8,370 bases of DNA from JAOUFP01 sp947085825 (GTDB lineage Bacteria; Nitrospirota; Thermodesulfovibrionia; Thermodesulfovibrionales; UBA6898): assembly GCA_947085825.1 (NCBI GenBank), contig CAMTXX010000087.1:1-8370 (forward strand), given 5' to 3'. Both the position numbers and the translations under genes were made by a program. Of this stretch, positions 1-6,249 are shown piece by piece; position 1 is the first letter of the stretch; each line of letters begins with the position of its first letter. Under the pieces are notes generated by a model. It was not told the origin of the DNA and did not search any database. It saw only the letters and a list, made by a program, of their open reading frames with translations.

Positions 1-738
1 AGCACATGGGCAGGGTTAGCCACAAAAGGAGCTAACATAACAACGCACACAAACAGCAGCCTTACAGCGAATACAGCATATTCCTACAGGGTAAGGGCAT
101 ATAATGCAGACGGCAACTCTACATTCTCCAACTGCGCATCAACAACAACAGCCCTTGCAGGAACGCCAAATGCGCCTTCCAATCTGGCGGCAACATCCGT
201 GTCAACAAGCAGGATTAACCTTGCATGGAAAGACAACTCAACAGACGAGACAAGCTTTAAGGTTTTCAGAAAAATAGGCGCAGGCGCATGGACACTGCTG
301 TTCACTGCCGCAGCCAATGCCACTATCTACGGCGACACAACAGCAACAGGCAATGACGCCACGAATAGTCATTCCTACTATGTCAGGGCATGCAATGCAA
401 GCGGATGCTCGCCAATAACAGCAACAGCCATAGTTCCATTTAAACCGACAAATCTTGCGGCAACTGCCGGTTCGGGCAAGGTTGACCTCACATGGACAGA
501 CACGAGCAGCAACGAGACAGGATTTCAGATACAGAGAAAAGATGGCGTCTGTTCGTCAACAAATACATGGGGTCTTATTGGAACAACAGGCGCAAATGTA
601 ACAACTTACAGCAACACAGGGCTTGCAACAGGAACAACATATTCATATAGAGTCAGGGCAAGGAATGAGTCTTTACCTGCGCCAAAGGCAAACGGATATT
701 CAATGTATTCAAACTGCGTTAGCGGAACAACGCCTTAA
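1..738 (+). CDS. Fibronectin type III repeat protein, C-terminal part (5' end outside window)
   Basis: The frame is open from the first base to TAA at 736-738, giving 245 residues of a protein that begins upstream. It holds the end of one FN3 domain (about residues 1-50) and two complete FN3 domains (about 56-145 and 146-245). Each repeat opens with a P.(A/P)(S/T)NLAAT strand, has a central W, and the first and third close with a (A/T)YSYRVRA.N strand; the second has SYYVRACN at that place. The composition is rich in Thr, Ala, Asn and Ser, as in secreted or surface proteins of the adhesin or extracellular enzyme type. The protein simply ends after the last FN3 domain, with no visible sorting signal or membrane anchor. 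A GTG at 199 could be mistaken for a start, but it lies inside the second domain and the frame is open upstream of it. The catalytic or binding part, if any, lies outside the window, so the function is unknown. Confidence 0.85.
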   Translation, partial: STWAGLATKGANITTHTNSSLTANTAYSYRVRAYNADGNSTFSNCASTTTALAGTPNAPSNLAATSVSTSRINLAWKDNSTDETSFKVFRKIGAGAWTLLFTAAANATIYGDTTATGNDATNSHSYYVRACNASGCSPITATAIVPFKPTNLAATAGSGKVDLTWTDTSSNETGFQIQRKDGVCSSTNTWGLIGTTGANVTTYSNTGLATGTTYSYRVRARNESLPAPKANGYSMYSNCVSGTTP

Positions 739-761
739 GCAAGACTTTAAGGGGGAAGACC

Positions 762-816
762 TCAGGTGGGCTGTCATATGCCGGCCCACCTGAAATTCTC
801 TTTGTTTCCTTTTTAA
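762..816 (+). terminator. Rho-independent terminator after the FN3 gene
   Basis: The 10-bp perfect arms TCAGGTGGGC (762-771) and GCCCACCTGA (784-793) can extend inward by a G-T and a G-C pair. A T-rich tract (about 796-815) follows. It lies 23 bp after the FN3 stop codon and separates that gene from the downstream regulator, so the two are probably separate transcription units. Confidence 0.75.
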
Positions 817-884
817 CATCCTCAAACCATCCGATTTAGATATTCGCATAGGGTCAGCAGTGTGAAAAACAGGATGAAAACCCG

Positions 885-919
885 TTGTAATTTAGAAGCA
901 AATCCACTATGCTACTTCT
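885..919 (+). promoter_or_regulatory. Possible sigma70-type promoter for the CRP/FNR-family gene
   Basis: TTGTAA (885-890) and TATGCT (908-913) are separated by 17 bp, the ideal sigma70 spacing. Transcription would start at about 919-920, on or next to the ATG at 920. No Shine-Dalgarno sequence lies at the usual distance before that ATG, so a leaderless mRNA is plausible. The match is by eye and the -10 box is imperfect. Confidence 0.3.
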
Positions 920-1588
920 ATGTTTGACATAAAACAGATACCCATATTCAACAGCTTAAATCCGCAGGAAGAAAAAGAAGTCTCCGGCTATCTCTCAACC
1001 GATACCTTCAGGAAAAAAGAGATGATCTTCTCTGAAGGCGATCCGCCGGAGTGGTTTTATATCGTTAAAAAGGGCAAGGTGAAGATCACGAAACTCTCCC
1101 ATGAGGGAAAAGAAATTATTCTTGAGGTGATATCACCTGGGGAGTTTTTTGGAGGCATAGCTGTTGTGAGGGGTTTTCCGTATCCTGCCAATGCAGTGGC
1201 CATGGAGGCTACAGAGGCACTGAAGATTTCAAGAAAGGACATCCTCAGTCTTATGGACAGGATTCCGAACCTGATGTACTCTCTGGCGATGAATATAGGC
1301 GACAGGATAAAATGTTCCCACGAGATGCTCAAAAGCATTGCGCTTGACAAGGTGGAGGCGAGGATCGCAGCGCTTCTGATTAAGCTGGCGGATAAGGCAG
1401 GAGAAAAGGTCTCTGAGGGTGTGCTGATACATATGAAACTTACGAAACAGGACATTGCTGAAATGGTCGGGACAACAGTAGAAACTTCCATAAGGACTAT
1501 GAGCAAACTTACAAAGGCAGGGATTGTTTCTGCAAAGTCCGGCAATATTGTCATCAGGGACCTTGATAAGCTGAAGTCCCTGATATGA
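920..1588 (+). CDS. CRP/FNR-family transcriptional regulator
   Basis: This 222-residue protein has the full CRP/FNR layout: a cyclic-nucleotide-binding-type beta barrel (about residues 8-120), a long dimerisation helix (about 112-140) and a C-terminal winged helix-turn-helix (about 174-205, with LTKQDIAEMVGTTVETSIRTM). The ligand loop reads PGEFFGGIAVVRGFPYPANAVA. It lacks the Arg-Ser pair that grips the cAMP phosphate in E. coli CRP, so cAMP binding is doubtful. There is no N-terminal cysteine cluster, and the only Cys is residue 132 in the dimer helix, so it is not an FNR-type [4Fe-4S] sensor. The start at 920 gives the usual MFDIKQIPIF.SL opening of this group. No ribosome binding site is evident. 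The signal sensed and the target genes are unknown. It ends 17 bp before the nfo frame and could be co-transcribed with it. Confidence 0.9.
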   Translation: MFDIKQIPIFNSLNPQEEKEVSGYLSTDTFRKKEMIFSEGDPPEWFYIVKKGKVKITKLSHEGKEIILEVISPGEFFGGIAVVRGFPYPANAVAMEATEALKISRKDILSLMDRIPNLMYSLAMNIGDRIKCSHEMLKSIALDKVEARIAALLIKLADKAGEKVSEGVLIHMKLTKQDIAEMVGTTVETSIRTMSKLTKAGIVSAKSGNIVIRDLDKLKSLI

Positions 1589-1605
1589 GTTATGATTATT
1601 AGTGT

Positions 1606-2589
1606 ATGAATAAATGGATAGCGAGCGATATTCCCCGTGTCCCGAAAGCCTTCGGGATTGCCACGGGGTTAGCGAGCGAATATAATAAAAAAAGTATTCC
1701 TTGCATTGAGATTCCCTGCGGTCTTGCCGGAGGGAGTCTTCAACTCCGCAGGATCGGCGTGCATACTTCTATTGCAGGCGGGCTTCCCTTGAGTCTTGAA
1801 AGAGCGCGGAAACTCGGGTGCAATACCATGCAGATTTTTTCCCACAATCCAAGGGGTTGGGCGGTGAAAGGAAAACAGACTGAGGAGCTCGCAGCATTTA
1901 TTGAGGTTAGGCAGAAGTATGACATTTCTCCAATATTTATCCATACCTCATATCTGATCAATCTGGCCTCCGGGGACCCATCTCTTGCCGCGAAATCCAT
2001 GGATATGGTAATGCATGAAATGGATATTGCGGATTCCATAGGAGCGGAATATGTTGTATTACACACAGGCAGCGCCTCAGGGGAGGATGCCGGGGTTGCA
2101 AGAAAGAGGGCGATAGCATGTCTGGCTGAGATTGCTGAAAAAGGGCAGTGGCAGGCAGGGCTTTTGCTTGAAAACACAGCCGGGGAGCGCGGGGATATAA
2201 CCTCAAGGATCAATGAGATAGCAGAAATAATGGAAAAGGTTCCCGGACAACTTATTGCCGGGATCTGCATTGATACCTGTCATGCCTATTCCGCCGGCTA
2301 TGACATCGGCAATGAAGGCGGTCTTGAATTACTGTCGGATGAGATCATGAAGTATGTAGGCAGGGAAAAGATAAGGCTTTTGCATCTGAATGACGCAAAA
2401 GGCGCTCTCGGGGCAGGCCTTGACAGGCATGAACATATTGGACAAGGGAAGATAGGCTTAAGGGGATTCAGAAATTTTCTGGAGCACCGGATGTTTTCCG
2501 ATATACCCATTATCCTCGAAACCCCCAAAAAAGCTCCGGATGACGATCTGATAAATTTAGAGACGATCAGAAAATTATTGCGTAAGTAA
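1606..2589 (+). CDS. nfo: Endonuclease IV (AP endonuclease), with an unusual N-terminal extension
   Basis: Endonuclease IV cuts DNA 5' of abasic sites and removes 3' blocking groups in base excision repair, using three zinc ions in a TIM barrel. The family core starts at about residue 48 (RRIGVHTSIAGGL). All nine expected zinc ligands can be placed: H113 (IHTSYLINL), H153 (VLHTG), E189 (LLEN), D223 and H226 (CIDTCHAY), H260 (LHLND), D273 and H275 (DRHEH) and E305 (ILET). The core is about 280 residues, the normal length. The first ~46 residues have no counterpart in the family and are encoded by hairpin-forming repeat-like DNA. The ATG at 1606 has no Shine-Dalgarno. The next in-frame conventional start, GTG at 1759, would already cut into the first strand. 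The true start is therefore uncertain, but the enzyme assignment is firm. Confidence 0.93.
   Translation: MNKWIASDIPRVPKAFGIATGLASEYNKKSIPCIEIPCGLAGGSLQLRRIGVHTSIAGGLPLSLERARKLGCNTMQIFSHNPRGWAVKGKQTEELAAFIEVRQKYDISPIFIHTSYLINLASGDPSLAAKSMDMVMHEMDIADSIGAEYVVLHTGSASGEDAGVARKRAIACLAEIAEKGQWQAGLLLENTAGERGDITSRINEIAEIMEKVPGQLIAGICIDTCHAYSAGYDIGNEGGLELLSDEIMKYVGREKIRLLHLNDAKGALGAGLDRHEHIGQGKIGLRGFRNFLEHRMFSDIPIILETPKKAPDDDLINLETIRKLLRK
1619..1740. repeat. Palindromic repeat-like sequence upstream of, or inside, the nfo 5' end
   Basis: Direct copies of TAGCGAGCGA (1619-1628 and 1670-1679) flank nested inverted repeats: CCCCGTG (1633-1639) with CACGGGG (1662-1668), and TCCCGAA (1640-1646) with TTCGGGA (1651-1657). 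A second hairpin follows: an 11-bp stem with one mismatch and one G-T pair (1711-1721 with 1727-1737) and a 5-nt loop. The inner 18-mer at 1640-1657 differs by one base from the copy at 6044-6061. This is typical of dispersed intergenic repeats, not of coding sequence, yet it is open in the nfo frame. Confidence 0.6.
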
Positions 2590-2653
2590 GCTGTTGCCGC
2601 GAGGTTTTGCCAACACATTATTATATTTGAATTTTATTCTCTAAATTGTTAAA

Positions 2654-3718
2654 GTGTTACTACAATACATGATGACCATGTTTTTTAGAAAAAATGAGAT
2701 TAAGCTCAGACAGGACATTCTCAGGGGTGTATATGAAGAAAACCTGAAGATTATAGGAAAGGGCCGGTCTCGTATAGCCAAACCGACACCTTTTTTCCTC
2801 AGAAAATTTTTTCTGACTTTCTCCCTGGCAATAACCGCTGTATTGCTCCATGGAATATTTTTTGATACCGCGTTTTTCCCTGAAAAAGAGCTGACAGCAA
2901 GTATTATTTCCCAAAATGTGCCTGTCCTGACTGAGAAAGCCCCTGCTGAAGCCTTGCCGGCCTCCTCAGATTATAAGGCTTTTATCAATAGCCGGGACGT
3001 TTCCCTTAGTCGCATGTTCGGACTCGGGGTAAAGACGATCATGATAGACGCAGGACACGGAGGGAATGATCCAGGGGCCATTGGGAAAATGGGCACCATG
3101 GAAAAAGACATCACCCTCGATATAGCTATGAGATTGAAGGCGCGTCTGTTGAAAACCGGACGCTACCGCGTGCTGATGACCAGGGAGGAGGATGTTGCAG
3201 TGTCTCTGAACAAAAGGGTTGAGATAGCGAAGGAAGCAAGAGCCGACCTGTTTATCTCCGTGCATCTGAATTATCTTCCTTCAAAGCCCATCAATATTAT
3301 CGAGACATATTATTTTGGCCCGACCTCAGACGAGAGAACTCTAAAACTCGCTGAACGGGAAAATGCCGGATCAGAATATGGCCTGAGTGATTTTAAGGAG
3401 ATGGTCGGGAAGCTCGGAGATACGATGAAACTTCAGGAATCCAGAGAGTTTGCGGCTTCCATCCAGAAAAACCTTTTCGAAAATAGCAAGGTTCATAATG
3501 ACAATGTTTTAGACTATGGCGTCAAAAGAGCGCCCTTTGTCGTTTTGCTTGGAGTGGACGTTCCTGCGGTCCTCGTAGAGGTGTCATGTCTCAGCAACAG
3601 GCAGGAAGAGAAGGAGCTTAAAACAGAGGGCCACAGGGAGAGTATAGCGCGTTATCTGGAGGCCGGCATAATGGACTATCTAAGTAAAGGAGATTTCACC
3701 CATGAAGCAAAAAGATGA
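2654..3718 (+). CDS. Membrane-anchored N-acetylmuramoyl-L-alanine amidase (Amidase_3 family)
   Basis: This enzyme cleaves the bond between N-acetylmuramic acid and L-alanine, leaving glycan strands without stem peptides. The protein has 354 residues. Residues 1-50 are basic and probably cytoplasmic, about 52-70 form a membrane helix, about 71-125 are a linker, and the Amidase_3 domain runs from about 127 to 346. The zinc ligands are H135 (IDAGHGG), E150 (MEKDI) and H204 (SVHLN), and the catalytic Glu is E309 (LVEVSCLSN). Residues about 225-275 resemble the segment that holds the autoinhibitory helix in AmiB/AmiC-type amidases, so an activator may be needed. Unlike AmiC it has no AMIN domain and stays tethered. 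The GTG start at 2654 is uncertain: ATG codons at 2669, 2672 and 2678 are alternatives and none has a clear ribosome binding site. Its last 17 nt overlap the actin gene. Confidence 0.88.
   Translation: MLLQYMMTMFFRKNEIKLRQDILRGVYEENLKIIGKGRSRIAKPTPFFLRKFFLTFSLAITAVLLHGIFFDTAFFPEKELTASIISQNVPVLTEKAPAEALPASSDYKAFINSRDVSLSRMFGLGVKTIMIDAGHGGNDPGAIGKMGTMEKDITLDIAMRLKARLLKTGRYRVLMTREEDVAVSLNKRVEIAKEARADLFISVHLNYLPSKPINIIETYYFGPTSDERTLKLAERENAGSEYGLSDFKEMVGKLGDTMKLQESREFAASIQKNLFENSKVHNDNVLDYGVKRAPFVVLLGVDVPAVLVEVSCLSNRQEEKELKTEGHRESIARYLEAGIMDYLSKGDFTHEAKR
3687..3692 (+). promoter_or_regulatory. Strong Shine-Dalgarno for the MamK-like gene, inside the amidase gene
   Basis: AAGGAG lies 9 nt before ATG 3702, within the last codons of the amidase gene. 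It fixes the actin start and, with the 17-nt overlap, suggests translational coupling of the two genes. Confidence 0.75.
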
Positions 3719-4730
3719 ACAAAAGCAGGACAACAGTTTTTTTGTCGGTATTGATCTCGGCACATCGAGGAGCTCAATCTCTGCCGGAAATTACACCCGG
3801 GAATGGATAGAGAGCTATGTAGGCTGGCCGAAAGATTTTATCGCACAGCAGGTAGTCGGCAAACCTGTGCTGTTTGGCGCAGAGGCGCTTCAGAACAGGC
3901 TCTCCCTTGAGCTTTGCAGGCCGCTTGAGCGAGGGATAATAAAAGCCGGGATCGAAAAGAGTGACGAAGCTGTCAAGGAGATCATCAAACATCTGATCGG
4001 GCTCGCAAATCCCGAACCAGGCCAAAAGATACACGCTGTGATCGGGGTGCCTGCGGATACCCTCAAGGTAAACAAGCTCGCAATCAGGGCGGCTGTCTCT
4101 GGGAATGTTCATTCACTCATGGTCGTATCAGAGCCGTTTGCAGTGGCGTATGGCATGAACCTGCTCAATAATGCGCTTGTCATAGATATTGGCGCGGGCA
4201 CAACCGATTTCTGCATCATGCACGGGACCATCCCTTCCGAGGAAGACCAAAAGACGATACTGACGGCAGGCGACTATATCGATGAACAGCTCTTCAGTTA
4301 TCTGAGCGAGAAATATCCGGGCTCCAAGTTCAACAAAAACATGGTCCGCCAGTTCAAGGAGCAGTTCAGCTTTGTCAGGGATGTGCCTGAAGATATGCAG
4401 GTAGAGATCCCTGTTGACGGCAAACCAGTGATGCACGATATTAAAAATGAGATAAGACGCGCCTGCGAAAGCATCCTCCCTGCGCTGGTAGAAACAACCA
4501 CAGAGATGATAGCCCGTTTTGACCCTGAGTTCCAGGTCAGGATCAAAAACAACATTGTGCTTGCAGGCGGCGGAAGCCTTATCAGGGGAATAGCCGAATA
4601 CCTGCAGGATGCCCTGAAAGAATATGGCGACTGTAAAGTAACCTGTGTTTCTGAGCCGCTGTTTGCAGGGTCTGACGGCGCACTGAAGCTTGCACAGGAC
4701 ATGCCTGAGAAATACTGGGAGCAGCTTTAA
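3702..4730 (+). CDS. mamK: MamK-like actin-family filament protein
   Basis: MamK is the bacterial actin that forms cytoplasmic filaments aligning magnetosomes. This 342-residue protein has the actin ATPase fold motifs: phosphate 1 (FFVGIDLGTSRSS, residues 13-25), a connect-1 region with VVSEPFAVAYG (141-151), phosphate 2 (VIDIGAGTTDF, 160-170) and the adenosine motif (IVLAGGGSLIRG, 285-296). From memory of the Magnetospirillum protein, similarity extends well beyond these motifs: GTIPSEEDQ.T...AG.YIDE.L, KEQFSFV and a closing GALKLAQDMPEKYWEQL all have close MamK equivalents, and the length is almost the same. E144 and D162 match the residues whose mutation blocks MamK ATPase function. It fits poorly as MreB, FtsA or DnaK. 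No magnetosome gene is visible nearby, so its cargo may be something else, perhaps the cell envelope. Confidence 0.85.
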   Translation: MKQKDEQKQDNSFFVGIDLGTSRSSISAGNYTREWIESYVGWPKDFIAQQVVGKPVLFGAEALQNRLSLELCRPLERGIIKAGIEKSDEAVKEIIKHLIGLANPEPGQKIHAVIGVPADTLKVNKLAIRAAVSGNVHSLMVVSEPFAVAYGMNLLNNALVIDIGAGTTDFCIMHGTIPSEEDQKTILTAGDYIDEQLFSYLSEKYPGSKFNKNMVRQFKEQFSFVRDVPEDMQVEIPVDGKPVMHDIKNEIRRACESILPALVETTTEMIARFDPEFQVRIKNNIVLAGGGSLIRGIAEYLQDALKEYGDCKVTCVSEPLFAGSDGALKLAQDMPEKYWEQL

Positions 4731-4752
4731 TTGACAACCAGGAGAGCTTTTT

Positions 4753-4760
4753 GAGGAGGG
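4753..4760 (+). promoter_or_regulatory. Shine-Dalgarno fixing the start of the receiver-SPOR gene
   Basis: GAGGAGGG lies 7 nt before ATG 4768, within the 37-bp gap after the actin stop. It favours 4768 over the out-of-frame ATG at 4763. Confidence 0.7.
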
Positions 4761-4767
4761 ACATGCC

Positions 4768-6003
4768 ATGACAGACAGTACGATACTGATAGTTGATGCT
4801 GACCATGAGACTGAAGAAAAAATAGTTTCAATGCTGGAAGCAGAAGGTTATCTGGTCTTTGCCGCCTCAGGCCGCTCTATCAGCTCTGGAATGGCAGAAA
4901 AAATAAACCCTTCTCTGATTTATCTGAAGCCAACGTCAAACAGCATTGAAGGGTTTGAGACCTGCAAGGCAATTCATAATATAGATAAATTCAGGGATGT
5001 GCCGATCATATTGCTCGCTTCGCTTAAAGGTCCGCTGGATCCCCGGTACACTACTTTTTACGGCGTTGTCGATTACCTGAAAATGCCTGTCAGTTCTGAG
5101 GAGCTTATCGCAAAGACCGAAAAAATCCTCGGCAGCGGGCGCCTTGATCTTCAGGGACCGGAAGAACAGGCTATTGGATTCATGGAAGAAGAAACCGCGC
5201 CTGAAGAGGAACTGTCCAAGGCACAGGATGAATACTCTCTTGATGCGGAGATAAATGAAATATCAGAAACCGGAGAAGTCAGAGAAGCCGGAGAAGCAGA
5301 TATCAGGCCTATTGAAGAAGAAAGTGTGGTGACTGAGGAGCCGTCAGAGACACATGAGGCGTATGCCGGAGATACAGGGACAAAGGAAATATCTGAAACC
5401 GGCGGCCCCGGTGAAGACTATAGTTACAGGGATGCGCGGGAGAAATTAAAGGTAGGCCTGGGTGCAAGAAGCATGAGAAGAAGACCTAAACAATATGGTC
5501 TCTTAATCCCGGTTGTGGTAGTTACGGCAGCGATAACGATAGCGGCAGCCGGGTTTCTGCTTTACAGGTTTTTTATCTCTCCTTCAGAAGTAAAGCAGCC
5601 TGTGATGGTCAAACCTCCCCGGCAGGTACAGCAACAGGATACCGCGGGTCTTCCACCCCGGGAACAGCAAAAGCAGGAACAAACTATTAACGAGGGCGCT
5701 CCGGTGGGAGCAGCCAGGGAAACTATGGCAGTTGTTCCAGAGACAAAACCGGCAGAAAAGCCGGTTTATTCTGCGCAATTGGGGGCCTTTAAAAGTGAAG
5801 GCAGCGCAGAGGAGCTTGCAAAGACCTATAAGGGCAAAGGCTATGAAGCCTTTACCCACAAGGGGACAACAAAAAACAACGAAACTGTTTACCGGGTTTT
5901 AATCGGTAAATTTGAAAACAGGAAAGAGGCATTGCAACTTGCGGCAAAAATCCGGAATAAAGAGAAAGCCGATACAACTGTTTTCAGCGAAGCGACGAAA
6001 TAG
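4768..6003 (+). CDS. Degenerate receiver domain, transmembrane helix and SPOR domain protein
   Basis: The protein has 411 residues in four parts. A response-regulator receiver fold (about 4-122) carries ILIVDAD at strand 1. The phosphoacceptor Asp is replaced by K54 (SLIYLKPTS) and the conserved Lys before the last Pro by M106 (YLKMP), so it is probably not phosphorylated and may act as a protein-binding module. An acidic linker (about 130-225) contains an imperfect internal duplication. After the basic stretch RRRPK comes one membrane helix (about 244-268). A Pro/Gln-rich periplasmic linker leads to a C-terminal SPOR domain (about 332-410, YSAQLGAFKSEGSAEELA and YRVLIGKF). SPOR domains bind peptidoglycan that lacks stem peptides, the product of the amidase encoded two genes upstream. 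The inferred topology is N-terminus inside and SPOR outside. It may link the MamK-like filament to the wall, though no interaction can be read from the sequence. Confidence 0.85.
   Translation: MTDSTILIVDADHETEEKIVSMLEAEGYLVFAASGRSISSGMAEKINPSLIYLKPTSNSIEGFETCKAIHNIDKFRDVPIILLASLKGPLDPRYTTFYGVVDYLKMPVSSEELIAKTEKILGSGRLDLQGPEEQAIGFMEEETAPEEELSKAQDEYSLDAEINEISETGEVREAGEADIRPIEEESVVTEEPSETHEAYAGDTGTKEISETGGPGEDYSYRDAREKLKVGLGARSMRRRPKQYGLLIPVVVVTAAITIAAAGFLLYRFFISPSEVKQPVMVKPPRQVQQQDTAGLPPREQQKQEQTINEGAPVGAARETMAVVPETKPAEKPVYSAQLGAFKSEGSAEELAKTYKGKGYEAFTHKGTTKNNETVYRVLIGKFENRKEALQLAAKIRNKEKADTTVFSEATK
5185..5403 (+). repeat. Internal duplication in the acidic linker of the receiver-SPOR gene
   Basis: Residues 140-169 (5185-5274) and 183-212 (5314-5403) align at a fixed offset of 43 residues (129 bp). 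Both begin EEE(T/S), share a Tyr 16 residues on, and end in EISETG. The DNA is visibly similar, so this looks like a diverged tandem duplication, not just shared acidic composition. Confidence 0.6.
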
Positions 6004-6166
6004 TGTCTGTGTATAAAGTCTGTTTTTTAGTTTGTCATTCCCGTCCCGAAAGCGTTCGGGATTAATCGGGAAACCAGTGTTTTCAAGGTGTTATATACCG
6101 AAAGCGTTCGGGACGGGTTAAGCCCGAGGATGACAACTTCTTAATTTATACACAGCGACGAAATAG
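5991..6166. mobile_element. MITE-like element with nested inverted repeats, flanked by 13-bp direct repeats
   Basis: AGCGACGAAATAG occurs exactly at 5991-6003 and 6154-6166, and the first copy carries the stop codon of the receiver-SPOR gene. Between them lie three nested inverted pairs: CTGTGTATAAA (6007-6017) with TTTATACACAG (6145-6155), TTGTCAT (6032-6038) with ATGACAA (6130-6136), and CCCGTCCCGAA (6040-6050) with TTCGGGACGGG (6107-6117). The core also carries two copies of the CCGAAAGCGTTCGGGA hairpin. No open reading frame of note is present, so any transposase would act in trans. The layout fits insertion of a ~150-bp non-autonomous element with duplication of the target. Its hairpins may also terminate transcription of the upstream cluster. 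Confidence 0.65.
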
Positions 6167-6249
6167 GGATATTCATAGTGTTGCAAGTTCAATAGCAAGA
6201 GGCTCACAATAATGCAGTTATTTTGAGATAAGTGAAGGAACTGAATGTG

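Noticed and set aside
920..1588. FNR-type oxygen sensor or cAMP-responsive CRP
   Set aside because: There is no N-terminal cysteine cluster, and the cAMP phosphate-binding Arg-Ser pair is missing. Only a general CRP/FNR-family call is supported.
3702..4730. MreB, FtsA or DnaK assignment for the actin-like gene
   Set aside because: The length, the KEQFSFV segment and the C-terminal GALKLAQDMPEKYW match MamK much better. There is no FtsA SHS2 1C domain or DnaK substrate domain, and MreB's typical neighbours mreC and mreD are absent.
4128..4769. Long antisense reading frame opposite the actin gene
   Set aside because: It mirrors a well-supported gene and has no recognisable domain or ribosome binding site. 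The same holds for the other minus-strand frames.
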